NCBI RefSeq assembly: GCF_015627175.1
Contig: NZ_VTDQ01000004.1
Span: 62,001-126,000, forward strand
Direction of reading: 5' to 3'
DNA from: Acinetobacter pollinis
GTDB taxonomy: Bacteria; Pseudomonadota; Gammaproteobacteria; Pseudomonadales; Moraxellaceae
Length of the DNA: 64,000 nucleotides
Made by a program: the position numbers and the translations under genes. Of the stretch, positions 18,756 through 29,045 are shown one piece after another (position 1 is the stretch's first letter; every line of letters begins with the position of its first letter). The notes under the pieces were generated by a model. The model was not told the DNA's origin, did no database searches, and was given only the letters and a program-made list of their open reading frames with translations.

Positions 18756-19682
18756 TCAGTCGGCAGAATTTTGATACTCTTTTTTAATTTCATCAATAAG
18801 CTCATCTTTTTCTTTCCAGCATTTACTTAACCACTGATAGAATTTTGCACGAAATTCACGATCTTCCTCATAATTTCCAGCCAATATCCAATCTGGAATT
18901 TCAATTTTACGCATATGTACAACAATTCGCGGTACTTCACCAAGCCAGAATTCACCATAGCCCGGTACACCATCTGGATAAACAATAGTCATATCGACCA
19001 ATGCATCAATTTTATTTCCTAAGATATTTAAAGCAAGTGCTAAACCACCTGCTTTGGGTTTAAGTAAATGTGCATAAGGTGATTTTTGTTGTTTATGCTT
19101 TTCAGGAGTGAGGCGTGTTCCTTCTACATAGTTTAATAGAGTAAATGGTTGGCTTAGAAGTTGCTCACATGACTTTCTAGCTTCCATCATGTCACGATGT
19201 TTTAACTCAGGGTTCTTAGCGATCTGTGATTTTGTATGGCGTTTCATCATTGGGAAGCCGAGAATTTTAAATGCTTGGCCAACAAAAGGAATAAAGATGA
19301 GTTCCCATTTTGTAAAAAATCGAGTGAGTGGCATACGTGTACGACCAAAATATTGGTTGACTGTCGTATCTACCCAGCTTTGATGGTTAGAGGTCATGAT
19401 GTATCTACCATCTAAGCGCAAATCTAGCGATGGGTCGATTCGTATATCCCATTGAGTTTCTGACAATACATTGTCGATGAGCCAGTTATTGACAGTAAGC
19501 CAATTGTTTGTAATTTGAACGTTAGTTTCATCAACTTTTTTTGATTGTTTAAATAGTTTGGTTAAACCTAAAGCTAAAATAGGAGATCCATGAATTAATG
19601 TATTACCGGTAATAACAGAGCCAACGGTAAGCCCACGTGTAATTTTTTTAAATACACTTGATTTTTTCTGTGTTGATGACAT
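18756..19682 (-). CDS. 1-acyl-glycerol-3-phosphate acyltransferase-like protein (YihG type)
   Basis: A lysophospholipid acyltransferase of 308 residues that would add an acyl chain to lysophosphatidic acid or a related lipid at the inner membrane. The catalytic block SNHQSWVDT has His100 and Asp105. The substrate-binding EGTR motif is at about 190, in NYVEGTRLTPEKH. One N-terminal hydrophobic segment (about 15-40) probably anchors it. The length and the gap between the two motifs fit the YihG branch better than PlsC. It is the first gene of a pair with the voltage-sensor-like membrane protein. Confidence 0.85.
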   Translation of the reverse strand: MSSTQKKSSVFKKITRGLTVGSVITGNTLIHGSPILALGLTKLFKQSKKVDETNVQITNNWLTVNNWLIDNVLSETQWDIRIDPSLDLRLDGRYIMTSNHQSWVDTTVNQYFGRTRMPLTRFFTKWELIFIPFVGQAFKILGFPMMKRHTKSQIAKNPELKHRDMMEARKSCEQLLSQPFTLLNYVEGTRLTPEKHKQQKSPYAHLLKPKAGGLALALNILGNKIDALVDMTIVYPDGVPGYGEFWLGEVPRIVVHMRKIEIPDWILAGNYEEDREFRAKFYQWLSKCWKEKDELIDEIKKEYQNSAD

Positions 19683-19924
19683 GGAGTATCCTAAAATCTG
19701 CTTTAAACAAGATAATAATCTGAATTGTATAATTTTAGACGAAAAAACTTAAGAAGCTAGAATATCAATCATATTTTTTTTCGTGAAAGAAGATATTTAT
19801 TTTTAAAAGGTGTTTCCTAATTGTTAATAGAATTGATTTTTTTAACAAAAAATACATGTGAATCATTGGATGAATCTTCCATAATCTTATACAAGACATA
19901 AACATAACAAAGGGAGTCTACACA

Positions 19925-20587
19925 ATGCGTGCACTCGTTATTACAGGCCTAGTTGGGGCATTAACACTTTCTGGTTGTCAATCTATGGACAACGGAACAG
20001 GTAGCGGAAGTGGCTTGAGCCAATACAACAAAACTGCGATTGGCTCACTAATTGGTGCAGCAGCGGGTTATGGTATTTCTCGTTCAAACGCAAACTCATC
20101 TGCACAAAATAACCGTGCTTTAGCAATTGGTGCATTGGTTGGGGCAGCAAGTGGTCTTTATTTAGATAAAAAAGAACAACGCTTACGTCAGCAAATGGCT
20201 GGTACAGGTGTTGAAGTAAATCGTAATTCAGATGGTTCAGTTGGCCTTGTTATGCCAGGTAACATTACATTCGATACGAATCAGTCAACAATCAAATCGA
20301 ACTTCTATACAACTTTAAATAAGGTTGCGCAAACCTTAACTGAAGACAATAAGAGTGCAATTTTAGTGACTGGTTATACAGACAATACAGGTAATGACAG
20401 TATTAACATGCCATTGTCTCAAGCACGTGCTCAGGCTGTTGCAAATTATTTAGTTGCTCAAGGCGTTTCAAGCAACAAAATTAATGCACAAGGTCATGGT
20501 GCAGCGAATCCAATCGCTTCTAATGCTACGCCATCTGGTCGTGAGCAAAACCGCCGTGTAGAAATTAGTATTTATGAATCTAAATAA
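19925..20587 (+). CDS. OmpA-family outer-membrane lipoprotein (YiaD-like)
   Basis: A 220-residue lipoprotein with lipobox LSGC (Cys18). Two glycine-zipper segments (IGSLIGAAAGYGIS and ALAIGALVGAASGLYL, residues 40-80) are followed by an OmpA C-terminal peptidoglycan-binding domain (about 110-220) with TGYTDNTGNDSINMPLSQAR and the Arg-rich REQNRRVEI end. This architecture is that of YiaD-type proteins. It would tether the outer membrane to peptidoglycan. The ribosome binding site AAAGGGAG lies before the ATG, and a strong terminator follows. Confidence 0.92.
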   Translation: MRALVITGLVGALTLSGCQSMDNGTGSGSGLSQYNKTAIGSLIGAAAGYGISRSNANSSAQNNRALAIGALVGAASGLYLDKKEQRLRQQMAGTGVEVNRNSDGSVGLVMPGNITFDTNQSTIKSNFYTTLNKVAQTLTEDNKSAILVTGYTDNTGNDSINMPLSQARAQAVANYLVAQGVSSNKINAQGHGAANPIASNATPSGREQNRRVEISIYESK

Positions 20588-20601
20588 AGTATTTAGAAAA
20601 T

Positions 20602-20634
20602 AAAAAAAGCCACCCTGAGTGGCTTTTTTTATTT
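20602..20634 (+). terminator. Terminator after the OmpA-family lipoprotein gene
   Basis: Stem AAGCCAC / GTGGCTT with loop CCTGA and long A and T runs on both sides. Confidence 0.9.
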
Positions 20635-20743
20635 TTAGGATTGTATAGAAGCAAGCGATATTTTGGTCAAACACCCAAAAGGAGGTTAGGAATATGAAGA
20701 TGACATCGTTATAATCACCCTCTAATCATCGAGAGGAAGAACT

Positions 20744-22789
20744 ATGTCATCGGCAAGCCAATTAAATGACAAGCAACAAGAGGCCATGAAGTATACGCAG
20801 GGGCCATTGTTAGTACTTGCTGGCGCTGGTTCTGGTAAAACATCGGTGATTACAAGAAAAATTGCACATTTGGTTCAAAACTGTCGTATTCCTGCTCATC
20901 GTATTACAGCAATGACATTTACAAATAAAGCGGCACGTGAAATGAAAGAGCGTGTTACTGCATTGCTCAGTCGTGAAGAAGCAAAAGGATTATCAGTTTC
21001 TACCTTTCATACATTTGGCTTAAATTTATTGCGTTTAGAATTGAAGCATTTACCCTTAAAAGGTAATTTTTCGATTTTAGATGCAGATGATTGTAAACGT
21101 GTACTCATGGATTTAATGCATCAAGATAATTTATCTGGAGCGGAGAGTCGTGAACTGATTGCAAAGGTCATGAAAAAGATTTCCGATTGGAAGAATGACC
21201 TTATTTTGCCTGAGCAGGCTCATAGTACATGTGAAACTGAAGAAGATGTTCGATTTGCGCATTTGTATCAGCTGTATGAGCGTAATTTAAGAGCATATAA
21301 CGCAGTTGATTTTGATGATTTAATTGTTTTGCCGACTCGACTTTTACAAGAAAATGCAGAAGTGCGAGACAAGTGGCAAAATCGTATACGCTATTTATTG
21401 GTCGATGAGTATCAAGATACCAATACTGCACAATACATATTGGTGAAGTTACTTGTAGGTGTGATGGGACAGTTCACTGCTGTAGGAGATGATGACCAAT
21501 CTATTTATGCATGGCGTGGTGCAAAACCTGAAAATATGGCACTTCTTAAAGATGATTTTCCAAATTTAAAAGTGATTAAGCTTGAGCAAAACTATCGCTC
21601 TACCAGTCGTATTCTTAAAGCAGCCAACCATGTTATTGGTAATAATCCGCATATTTTTGAGAAGAAATTATGGAGTGATAAAGGGCACGGAGAAGCGATT
21701 CGTATTATTACATGTCGTAATGATGATGATGAGGCTGAACGTGTTGTCAAAGATCTGATGACACATAAGCTCATGAATGGTAAGAACTGGAAAGATTATG
21801 CAGTACTTTACCGCGGAAATTTTCAAGCGCGTGTACTTGAAACACAGCTTCGCCAAATGCAGATTCCTTATAAGCTTTCAGGTGGAACATCTTTCTTTGC
21901 ACGTAGCGAAATTAAAGACATCATGAGTTATTTGCGCTTAATTATTAACCCTGAAGATGACAGTGCATTTTTAAGAATTATTAATACACCTAAGCGTTCG
22001 ATTGGGCCTGTGACGCTTGAAAAACTAGGGTTATTTGCACAAGAAAATAACCTTTCACTACTTGCTGCGGCAGGTGATCAACGTTTAACGATGGTCTTAT
22101 CTAAAAAAATTAGCTCACATTTATTTGAGTTTGCACAATTCCTACAGGACTATACGCGAGAACTTTTGGAAGACGATAATCCTGTACCTATTGTTCGCCA
22201 AATGATTACCGAAACAGGGTATATCGACTACGTGCGCGAACAAGCAGCAACGCCTGCCCAAGAGAAAACTAAACTCGACAATATTGAAACGCTGTATACC
22301 AGTATTCAAAGCTTAATTAATCGTGCTGAAGATGTTGATGAAAAGAACATCGAAAGTGTGATTCGTAAAATGGTGCTGTTGGATTTATTAGAGCAACAAC
22401 AAGAAGAAGAGGACACAGATAAAGTCAATCTTCTTACTTTGCATGCAGCAAAAGGTTTAGAGTTTCCATTTGTTTATATTATGGGACTTGAGGAAGAACT
22501 CTTACCTCACAAAAATTCTATTGCAGCCGATACCATAGAGGAAGAGCGCCGTTTGATGTATGTGGGAATTACACGCGCGCGCCAAGGCCTCACACTTACA
22601 CTTGCCGAGCAACGTAAAGCAGGTGGTCAAATGAAACAAATGACAGCGAGTCGCTTTTTAGACGAATTGCCACAAGACGATATTGATTGGATGGGGCGTA
22701 AGAAAAAAACGCAAACACATGTCGATCCAAAAGAACAAGCAAAAGTCTATTTAGAGAATTTACGTGCGATGTTAAAGCACAAAAATTAA
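20744..22789 (+). CDS. rep: ATP-dependent DNA helicase Rep
   Basis: A superfamily 1A 3'-5' helicase of 681 residues. Motifs in order: I LAGAGSGKTSVI (about 27), Ia TFTNKAAREMKER, II LLVDEYQDTN (about 220), III VGDDDQSIYAWRGA, IV EQNYRS, V VNLLTLHAAKGLEFPFVY (about 565) and VI EEERRLMYVGITRAR. Size and the motif V context match Rep rather than the longer UvrD. Rep clears proteins ahead of replication forks. dut begins 18 nt after the stop, so the two are probably co-transcribed. Confidence 0.95.
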   Translation: MSSASQLNDKQQEAMKYTQGPLLVLAGAGSGKTSVITRKIAHLVQNCRIPAHRITAMTFTNKAAREMKERVTALLSREEAKGLSVSTFHTFGLNLLRLELKHLPLKGNFSILDADDCKRVLMDLMHQDNLSGAESRELIAKVMKKISDWKNDLILPEQAHSTCETEEDVRFAHLYQLYERNLRAYNAVDFDDLIVLPTRLLQENAEVRDKWQNRIRYLLVDEYQDTNTAQYILVKLLVGVMGQFTAVGDDDQSIYAWRGAKPENMALLKDDFPNLKVIKLEQNYRSTSRILKAANHVIGNNPHIFEKKLWSDKGHGEAIRIITCRNDDDEAERVVKDLMTHKLMNGKNWKDYAVLYRGNFQARVLETQLRQMQIPYKLSGGTSFFARSEIKDIMSYLRLIINPEDDSAFLRIINTPKRSIGPVTLEKLGLFAQENNLSLLAAAGDQRLTMVLSKKISSHLFEFAQFLQDYTRELLEDDNPVPIVRQMITETGYIDYVREQAATPAQEKTKLDNIETLYTSIQSLINRAEDVDEKNIESVIRKMVLLDLLEQQQEEEDTDKVNLLTLHAAKGLEFPFVYIMGLEEELLPHKNSIAADTIEEERRLMYVGITRARQGLTLTLAEQRKAGGQMKQMTASRFLDELPQDDIDWMGRKKKTQTHVDPKEQAKVYLENLRAMLKHKN

Positions 22790-22807
22790 TTGGTAAAAGG
22801 AAACGAT

Positions 22808-23260
22808 ATGAAAGTTCAAGTTAAAGTTTTAGATAAGCGTTTAGGGCAAGAGTGGCCTTTACCAACTTATGCAACGTCAGGTTCGGCGGGTCTTGATTTA
22901 CGTGCATGTTTGGATGAGACCATTACGATTGAACCCGGTCAAACTGTTTTAGTGAAAACAGGCCTTTCTATTTATATTCAAGATACAAATTTTGCAGGTT
23001 TAATTCTGCCTCGTTCAGGACTAGGTCATAAGCACGGTATTGTATTGGGTAATTTAGTAGGTTTAATTGACTCAGATTATCAGGGTGAGTTAATGGTTTC
23101 GGTATGGAACCGTAGTGAAAAAGCATTTGCTTTAGAGCCAGGTGAGCGTCTGGCTCAATATGTTCTTGTTCCTGTTGTTCAAGCCGAATTTGAGCAAGTA
23201 GAAGAATTTGTTGCAACTGAGCGTGGTGTAGGTGGTTTTGGTCACACAGGAAAGCAATAA
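22808..23260 (+). CDS. dut: dUTP diphosphatase
   Basis: Trimeric dUTPase, which removes dUTP and supplies dUMP. From the ATG at 22808 (AAAAGGA about 7 nt upstream) it has 150 residues. The frame continues back to 22790, but that start lacks a ribosome binding site. The five motifs are present: [32 protein letters not shown] with the catalytic Asp, [10 protein letters not shown] and the C-terminal [11 protein letters not shown] arm. The order rep-dut-algC-argB places it in a nucleotide and sugar-phosphate neighbourhood also known from Pseudomonas. Confidence 0.97.
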   Translation: MKVQVKVLDKRLGQEWPLPTYATSGSAGLDLRACLDETITIEPGQTVLVKTGLSIYIQDTNFAGLILPRSGLGHKHGIVLGNLVGLIDSDYQGELMVSVWNRSEKAFALEPGERLAQYVLVPVVQAEFEQVEEFVATERGVGGFGHTGKQ

Positions 23261-23267
23261 TTTACAT

Positions 23268-23296
23268 GACCTTGTGCGATAACTCGCATAAGGTCT
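23268..23296 (+). terminator. Hairpin after dut (weak terminator)
   Basis: Stem GACCTTGTGCGA / TCGCATAAGGTC (one G-T pair) with loop TAAC. The T tract is weak. Confidence 0.5.
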
Positions 23297-23393
23297 CTTA
23301 AAAAGTACAAAATGCTATCTATAACTGTATTTACAAACAAACGAGAAATGAAGACAATTCTTGCTAAGCATATACATATAACAGTTAAATTGA

Positions 23394-24836
23394 ATGACAT
23401 ATTTAAACCCAAGTCAGTTTCCTAAACATATTTTTCGTGCCTATGATATACGCGGAAATTTATCAGATTTAACCCAAGATGTTGTTATTGCTATTGCTTA
23501 TGCTTTTTTAGACCAATTAAAAAAATCAAAAATAAATAAAATTGTAGTAGGTTATGATGCTCGACTAAGCAGTCCTGTGTATGCCAAGATCATCGAAAAA
23601 ATATTCAAAAATCATGAGATTGAGGTGGTTGCTTTGGGGTGTTGCTCTACGCCTGTAATGTACTTTTCGGCAAAAAAATATGCAGAAGGTACAGGAATCA
23701 TGATTACTGCAAGTCATAATGCGAAAGAAGATAACGGTATAAAATGGTTGTGGTGTCACGAACCACCATCTCCTGAAAATATTCAGCATATTTCCCAACA
23801 AGCAGAGGCTTATTTAAATCAGAATGTTAAGTTTGATATAGACCTTTCTAATGAGCCTCATTGTATTTATGGTCATATTTCAAAACCTTACGTAGATTAT
23901 TTGATTAAAGATACAGTTTTGAATCAACCATTAAAAATTGCGTTAGATGGACTGTATGGGTCTGCTGGAAAGTACGCAAAATATGTTTTAAATGAACTCG
24001 GTTGTGAAGTTATTGATTTAAGATGCGATGCCAATGGACATTTTCCAGAGCATGCACCTGATCCTTCTAAAGAGGCAAATTTAAGTTTATTAAAGCATGC
24101 AATTCGAGAGAACGAAGCTGATTTAGGTATAGCATTAGATGGGGACGGGGATCGCTTAGTACTTCTAGATGAACATGCACAAGTAATTAGTCCAGATCGT
24201 CTCATCTGTTTATTTGCAAAAATTTGCTTAGAAACACATCCCAATCACGAAATTGTGTTTGATGTGAAATGTTCGAATTTAGTTTCAACCACGGTTCAAC
24301 AACTAGAGGGTATTCCTGTGATGTTAAGAACAGGAAGTACCTTTTTACGTAAATATTTAATGCAATCTAAACACAAAGCAATTTTTGGTGGTGAGTATGC
24401 AGGGCATTATGTATTTAATGATGGCCGTGGTTTAGGTTACGACGATGGCATATATGCTGCTTTACGTGCGATTGAATATTTTACAAAAACTTCTTGTTAT
24501 ACTTTTTCACAACTGTTTTTAGATTATCCTGAGCGATATTTTTCGGAAGATACTTACATTCATACTATTCATTATAAAGCATCAGAAATTTTGCATTACT
24601 TTGATCAAAATATTCAAGATATGCCTGTAAAGATAACGCGTGTAGATGGTGTACGTGTCGATTTTCCTTATGGCTCAGGTATTTTAAGAGCATCGAATAC
24701 AGGAGAGTATTTAACAGTAAGGTTTGATGCACAAAGCCTTGATGCATTTATTCAAATTCGTAATCAATTTGCTGTTATTTTATCGGAAAAATATCCTGAA
24801 GTTGCTGATTCGATTACACAAATTGTATTATCTTAA
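23394..24836 (+). CDS. algC: Phosphomannomutase/phosphoglucomutase
   Basis: A four-domain alpha-D-phosphohexomutase of 480 residues that interconverts Man-6-P/Man-1-P and Glc-6-P/Glc-1-P for surface polysaccharide synthesis. The phosphoserine loop ITASHNAKEDNG contains Ser107. The metal loop LDGDGDRLVLLD is near 250. The sugar-binding GGEYAGHYVFND is near 320-345. The position between dut and argB is the same as for Pseudomonas algC, the basis for the symbol. The alternative name manB would describe the same reaction. A start codon for argB follows 39 nt after the stop. Confidence 0.9.
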   Translation: MTYLNPSQFPKHIFRAYDIRGNLSDLTQDVVIAIAYAFLDQLKKSKINKIVVGYDARLSSPVYAKIIEKIFKNHEIEVVALGCCSTPVMYFSAKKYAEGTGIMITASHNAKEDNGIKWLWCHEPPSPENIQHISQQAEAYLNQNVKFDIDLSNEPHCIYGHISKPYVDYLIKDTVLNQPLKIALDGLYGSAGKYAKYVLNELGCEVIDLRCDANGHFPEHAPDPSKEANLSLLKHAIRENEADLGIALDGDGDRLVLLDEHAQVISPDRLICLFAKICLETHPNHEIVFDVKCSNLVSTTVQQLEGIPVMLRTGSTFLRKYLMQSKHKAIFGGEYAGHYVFNDGRGLGYDDGIYAALRAIEYFTKTSCYTFSQLFLDYPERYFSEDTYIHTIHYKASEILHYFDQNIQDMPVKITRVDGVRVDFPYGSGILRASNTGEYLTVRFDAQSLDAFIQIRNQFAVILSEKYPEVADSITQIVLS

Positions 24837-25775
<939 letters not shown>

Positions 25776-25789
25776 TTATATTTTCTGTA

Positions 25790-25814
25790 CCCGCCTTATT
25801 ACCTAAGGTGGGTT
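25790..25814 (+). terminator. Hairpin after argB
   Basis: Stem ACCCGCCTTA / TAAGGTGGGT with a short loop. Only three T follow, so it is a weak terminator. Confidence 0.5.
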
Positions 25815-25830
25815 TGTGACTCATATCACG
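25815..25830. promoter_or_regulatory. CRP-like site upstream of the class II amidotransferase gene
   Basis: TGTGA-N6-TCACG matches the CRP consensus half-sites at 9 of 10 positions. It lies 140 bp before the ATG at 25970, directly behind the argB hairpin. Confidence 0.4.
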
Positions 25831-25969
25831 TTACTTTATCTTTAAATAAACATAAGATCTAATTCTATATTCATTATTTGAATAACTATCTATCAAAAAA
25901 CACTTTTACATCTATGCTGTCATATTGTAACTTTTAATTTTAATGAAATAGTTACGAAAAGATTTTGCT

Positions 25970-26818
25970 ATGTGCCAGTTACTTGGAATGAATTGTGCGA
26001 CACCAACAGATATTACCTTCTCATTTAGAGGGTTTTCTCAGCGTGCAGGTGTGACATCAGACCACTGTGATGGCTTTGGAATAGCATTTTTTGAAGATAA
26101 AACATGCCGACTTTTTATCGATAATAAATCAGCAATTGAATCTCCAATTGCTGAGTTAATCCGTAATTATCCAATTAAATCGCGTAATGTGATTGCTCAT
26201 ATTCGAAAAGCAACTCAAGGAAAAATTACCTTAGAAAATGCTCATCCATTTGTTCGTGAATTATGGGGTAGACAGTGGGTTTTTGCACATAATGGCGATT
26301 TACATGGTTTTAAACCAAGACTAAGTGGACGTTTTGTTCCTGTAGGGAATACAGACAGTGAATACGCATTTTGCTATTTGCTTGACCATCTAGTTGAACG
26401 ATTCGGATATCATGAGCCGAGTTTAGAAGATGTGTTTGAGGTTTTAGAAGAAATATCACCTGAAATTGCTGAGTATGGTACGTTCAATTTTTGCTTATCA
26501 AATGGTCAGGCGCTCTTTAGTTATGCGGTGACTAAATTACATTGGGTTTCTCGCTCATATCCATTTAGACCTGCACATTTAATTGATCTAGATGTAGAAA
26601 TTGATTTTAGAGAAGTTACTTCTCCTGAAGATCGTGTTGCAGTGATTACAACTGAACCACTCACACATAATGAAGACTGGAAAGCTTTTCAACCTGGTCA
26701 ATTAATGCTGTTTAGAGAAGGGCATCTGATTAAACAAGCCAAAACACATATTGAGCGATTATTACGAGAAGCTTTAGATCCGAGTTTACGTCGTGTTACA
26801 AAGGCAGATGTGTATTAA
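25970..26818 (+). CDS. Class II glutamine amidotransferase, YafJ-like
   Basis: A stand-alone Ntn-type glutamine amidotransferase of 282 residues. Cys2 of MCQLLGMNC becomes the N-terminal nucleophile after Met removal. Other family blocks are GFGIAFFEDKTCRLF near 39, RKATQGKITLENAHPF near 87 and FAHNGDLHGF near 110. There is no synthetase or transferase domain, as in E. coli YafJ, and the physiological substrate is not known. It is a single gene with a CRP-like site 140 bp upstream. No anomalies are visible. Confidence 0.88.
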   Translation: MCQLLGMNCATPTDITFSFRGFSQRAGVTSDHCDGFGIAFFEDKTCRLFIDNKSAIESPIAELIRNYPIKSRNVIAHIRKATQGKITLENAHPFVRELWGRQWVFAHNGDLHGFKPRLSGRFVPVGNTDSEYAFCYLLDHLVERFGYHEPSLEDVFEVLEEISPEIAEYGTFNFCLSNGQALFSYAVTKLHWVSRSYPFRPAHLIDLDVEIDFREVTSPEDRVAVITTEPLTHNEDWKAFQPGQLMLFREGHLIKQAKTHIERLLREALDPSLRRVTKADVY

Positions 26819-27009
26819 CAATTGGTTTAATAAATAATACATTTGTACATAAAATACTTGATTCTTTTAATTGGTTATTTTCACATTAATAGAAAATTCA
26901 ATCACTTATTAATTCCGTTTAAAATGCTCGGAATTTTTCCTTATTTTTCAATAAGAAATAGTTGTATATCATATTTATATAATATGAGGGGAAAGATAAT
27001 AGGTGTAAA

Positions 27010-27465
27010 ATGAAAGTATTTTGGAATAAAGATTTTGAAACTGGAATTGAGGTCATTGATGAACAGCACAAACGTATTTTAGATTATATTAATGATTTAG
27101 ACGAAGTGTGTTTTACTCACGACCGTGAAAAAATAAAAGAAATTTTAGATAATATTATCGATTATACACAATCACATTTTACTTTTGAGGAAAGTTTACA
27201 AGAAGAAGCAGGATATAGTTTCTGTATCCCTCATAAAAAAGTCCATGATTTATTTATAAAAAAAATTGAGAATTATCGTGAGTTATTTTTAAAAGGCGAG
27301 AATATCGAAGAAGATTTATATCAAGCTTTAACCAAGTGGTTAATTAATCATATTAAGCATGATGACGCAGATTATGTAGATGCCGTTAAAGAAAATATGA
27401 AAGGCATTATTAAAGAAAAAGAAAGAAAAAAAGGAAAAGGATGGTTTGCTCGCTTTTTTGCATAA
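27010..27465 (+). CDS. Bacteriohemerythrin
   Basis: A non-haem di-iron oxygen-binding protein of 151 residues. The full ligand set is visible: His20 (DEQH), His56 and Glu60 (SHFTFEE), His75 and His79 (PHKKVH), His114 and Asp119 (NHIKHDD). A Lys/Glu-rich tail ends in the amphipathic GWFARFF. The likely role is oxygen storage or sensing for oxygen-dependent enzymes. The gene stands alone in AT-rich DNA, with its own terminator. No fused signalling domain is present, so it is not a chemoreceptor. Confidence 0.92.
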   Translation: MKVFWNKDFETGIEVIDEQHKRILDYINDLDEVCFTHDREKIKEILDNIIDYTQSHFTFEESLQEEAGYSFCIPHKKVHDLFIKKIENYRELFLKGENIEEDLYQALTKWLINHIKHDDADYVDAVKENMKGIIKEKERKKGKGWFARFFA

Positions 27466-27470
27466 TCTAT

Positions 27471-27508
27471 TTAAAATCACAAGAGCACAATTTCTCTTGT
27501 GATTTTTA
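27471..27508 (+). terminator. Terminator after the bacteriohemerythrin gene
   Basis: Stem AAAATCACAAGAG / CTCTTGTGATTTT around a short A-rich loop, then T residues. Confidence 0.85.
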
Positions 27509-27599
27509 AAATTTAATCTTCGGTAATCTTTGATTTTCAGCGCTGAGAAAGGCAAAATAACCCATCATTTTTATAAAGCTTCGGATACAGGATAGACCT

Positions 27600-28667
27600 A
27601 TGTCTCGATGGTTATCGCCACTTATGGCGTTCTGTTTGTCATTTATGCTAATTAGTACGTTTGCACCGATGGTTGGACTATCGTTAGATAGACAATTAGA
27701 TTTCTGGGCATTGTGGCTAATTACTGTATTTATTCTCGCATTGCCTTTTGCGTATGGAGAATTTGCACTCATAAAACGCGCAAAAACAACAGCTTTAAAT
27801 GCACTTATGAGTTTAACCAGAGAAGCAGATGCTTCGATGCAATGGCGAATTGTAGGTTGGTTATCTGTAATATTTATGCCTTTTCTTGCAGGAGGAATGA
27901 TTGCAAATACAGCGCATATAGGATTGTCCCTTTTGCATTTTTCTTGGTCTGAAAGTATTTCATTTCTAATTCTTGCAGGCATTGCTTTTGTACTTTCATT
28001 CTTGCCACGTCAAATTCTTATTATTCTAAGTGCAATTGCTGTCGTTGCAGCTATAGTCATGGGTAAAATGTTTGGTACACCATTGACTGCATGGCACATG
28101 ACACCAGTGACACTGAGTGAATGGGGAAGTGCTGTATTACTTACATTGGTTGCAAGTGGACTAGGATTGGGTGTTTATGCCCAGTTCAATGCTCAGGCTG
28201 CAAAAGTAACAGAAAATACAACACCTTTAGTTTTACCTGTTTGGGTAGCACAGATATTAGCAGTTGTTGTATTCGGATTTTTCTCAGCTCAAACTGAAAT
28301 ATCTGAATTAACTTTATTAACAACTATGGTCTTTGGTGCTGCATTACTTTTACAGTTTGCTAAACAGCAGTTACAAGAGCGCCAAGTTTCCATTATTGTG
28401 CAATATGCTATTTTGCTTGCCCCATTGTGTATATGGACTATGACAGTTGCATTGCCTGTACTTAATATGGTGATGATGCTGTGGGGCTTAGTCACTTGTT
28501 TAATTTATGCTATTTTCGTGGGCTGGATTATGAAAATTAGCCATTTACGAAAAGCATTAAACTTTAGCAATGAAATGGTTTATAACGTGTGGCGTATTGC
28601 TATACGAGTGATTGCGCCATTGTCCATTATATTGGCAATTGTAGGTGTTGTTTTAGGTAGATTTTAA
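27600..28667 (+). CDS. Polytopic inner-membrane protein (unknown function)
   Basis: A 355-residue protein with about ten hydrophobic segments over its whole length and only short loops, beginning LMAFCLSFMLISTFAPMVGL. A cytoplasmic loop near residues 55-80 holds most of the charge (READASMQWR). I see no transporter signature, ATP-binding site or catalytic motif. The stop codon is directly followed by the rnfH start (no gap), so the two are translationally coupled, and a shared role with RnfH in membrane or electron-transfer biogenesis is possible but unproven. Confidence 0.75.
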   Translation: MSRWLSPLMAFCLSFMLISTFAPMVGLSLDRQLDFWALWLITVFILALPFAYGEFALIKRAKTTALNALMSLTREADASMQWRIVGWLSVIFMPFLAGGMIANTAHIGLSLLHFSWSESISFLILAGIAFVLSFLPRQILIILSAIAVVAAIVMGKMFGTPLTAWHMTPVTLSEWGSAVLLTLVASGLGLGVYAQFNAQAAKVTENTTPLVLPVWVAQILAVVVFGFFSAQTEISELTLLTTMVFGAALLLQFAKQQLQERQVSIIVQYAILLAPLCIWTMTVALPVLNMVMMLWGLVTCLIYAIFVGWIMKISHLRKALNFSNEMVYNVWRIAIRVIAPLSIILAIVGVVLGRF

Positions 28668-28982
28668 ATGGATTATATTTGGGTTGTCTATGCAGGGGAG
28701 TCGAAGCAATTTCATCTGCAATTAGATTTCCAAGAAGGCATGACCATACAGCAAGCCATTTCACAAAGCGGTTTATTAGACCAAGTCACTTTACCAGATC
28801 CCTTGCATGTGGGTATCTTTGGTCAACAAATTTCTGATTTAGATCGATATGTTCATCGCGGTGACAGAATAGAGATTTATAGACCTTTAAAGATAAATCC
28901 AAAAGATATACGCCGTAATCGTGCTGCAAAAAATCCCGTAGGATGTATTACGAAGGGTAATCGGTTTAAGCAATTATCTTGA
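28668..28982 (+). CDS. rnfH: RnfH family ubiquitin-like protein
   Basis: A 104-residue beta-grasp protein of the RnfH/RatB family. Typical blocks are the opening IWVVYAGESKQFHLQLDFQ, LPDPLHVGIFGQQISDLDRY and the RIEIYRPLKINPKDIRRNRA block that ends the fold. The last 15 residues are basic and disordered. In most proteobacteria rnfH sits beside the toxin-like ratA and smpB or bamE; here bamE lies downstream on the opposite strand, but ratA is not visible. It is coupled to the preceding membrane protein gene. The biochemical role of the family is not settled. Confidence 0.88.
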   Translation: MDYIWVVYAGESKQFHLQLDFQEGMTIQQAISQSGLLDQVTLPDPLHVGIFGQQISDLDRYVHRGDRIEIYRPLKINPKDIRRNRAAKNPVGCITKGNRFKQLS

Positions 28983-28985
28983 ACG

Positions 28986-29017
28986 AAAGAAAAACCCCAT
29001 GAATTGGGGTTTTTCTT
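28986..29017. terminator. Bidirectional terminator between rnfH and bamE
   Basis: Stem GAAAAACCCCA / TGGGGTTTTTC (short loop GAAT inside) with A and T runs on the two sides. Confidence 0.85.
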
Positions 29018-29045
29018 TGACTGTAATCACTAAATGTCATTACAA

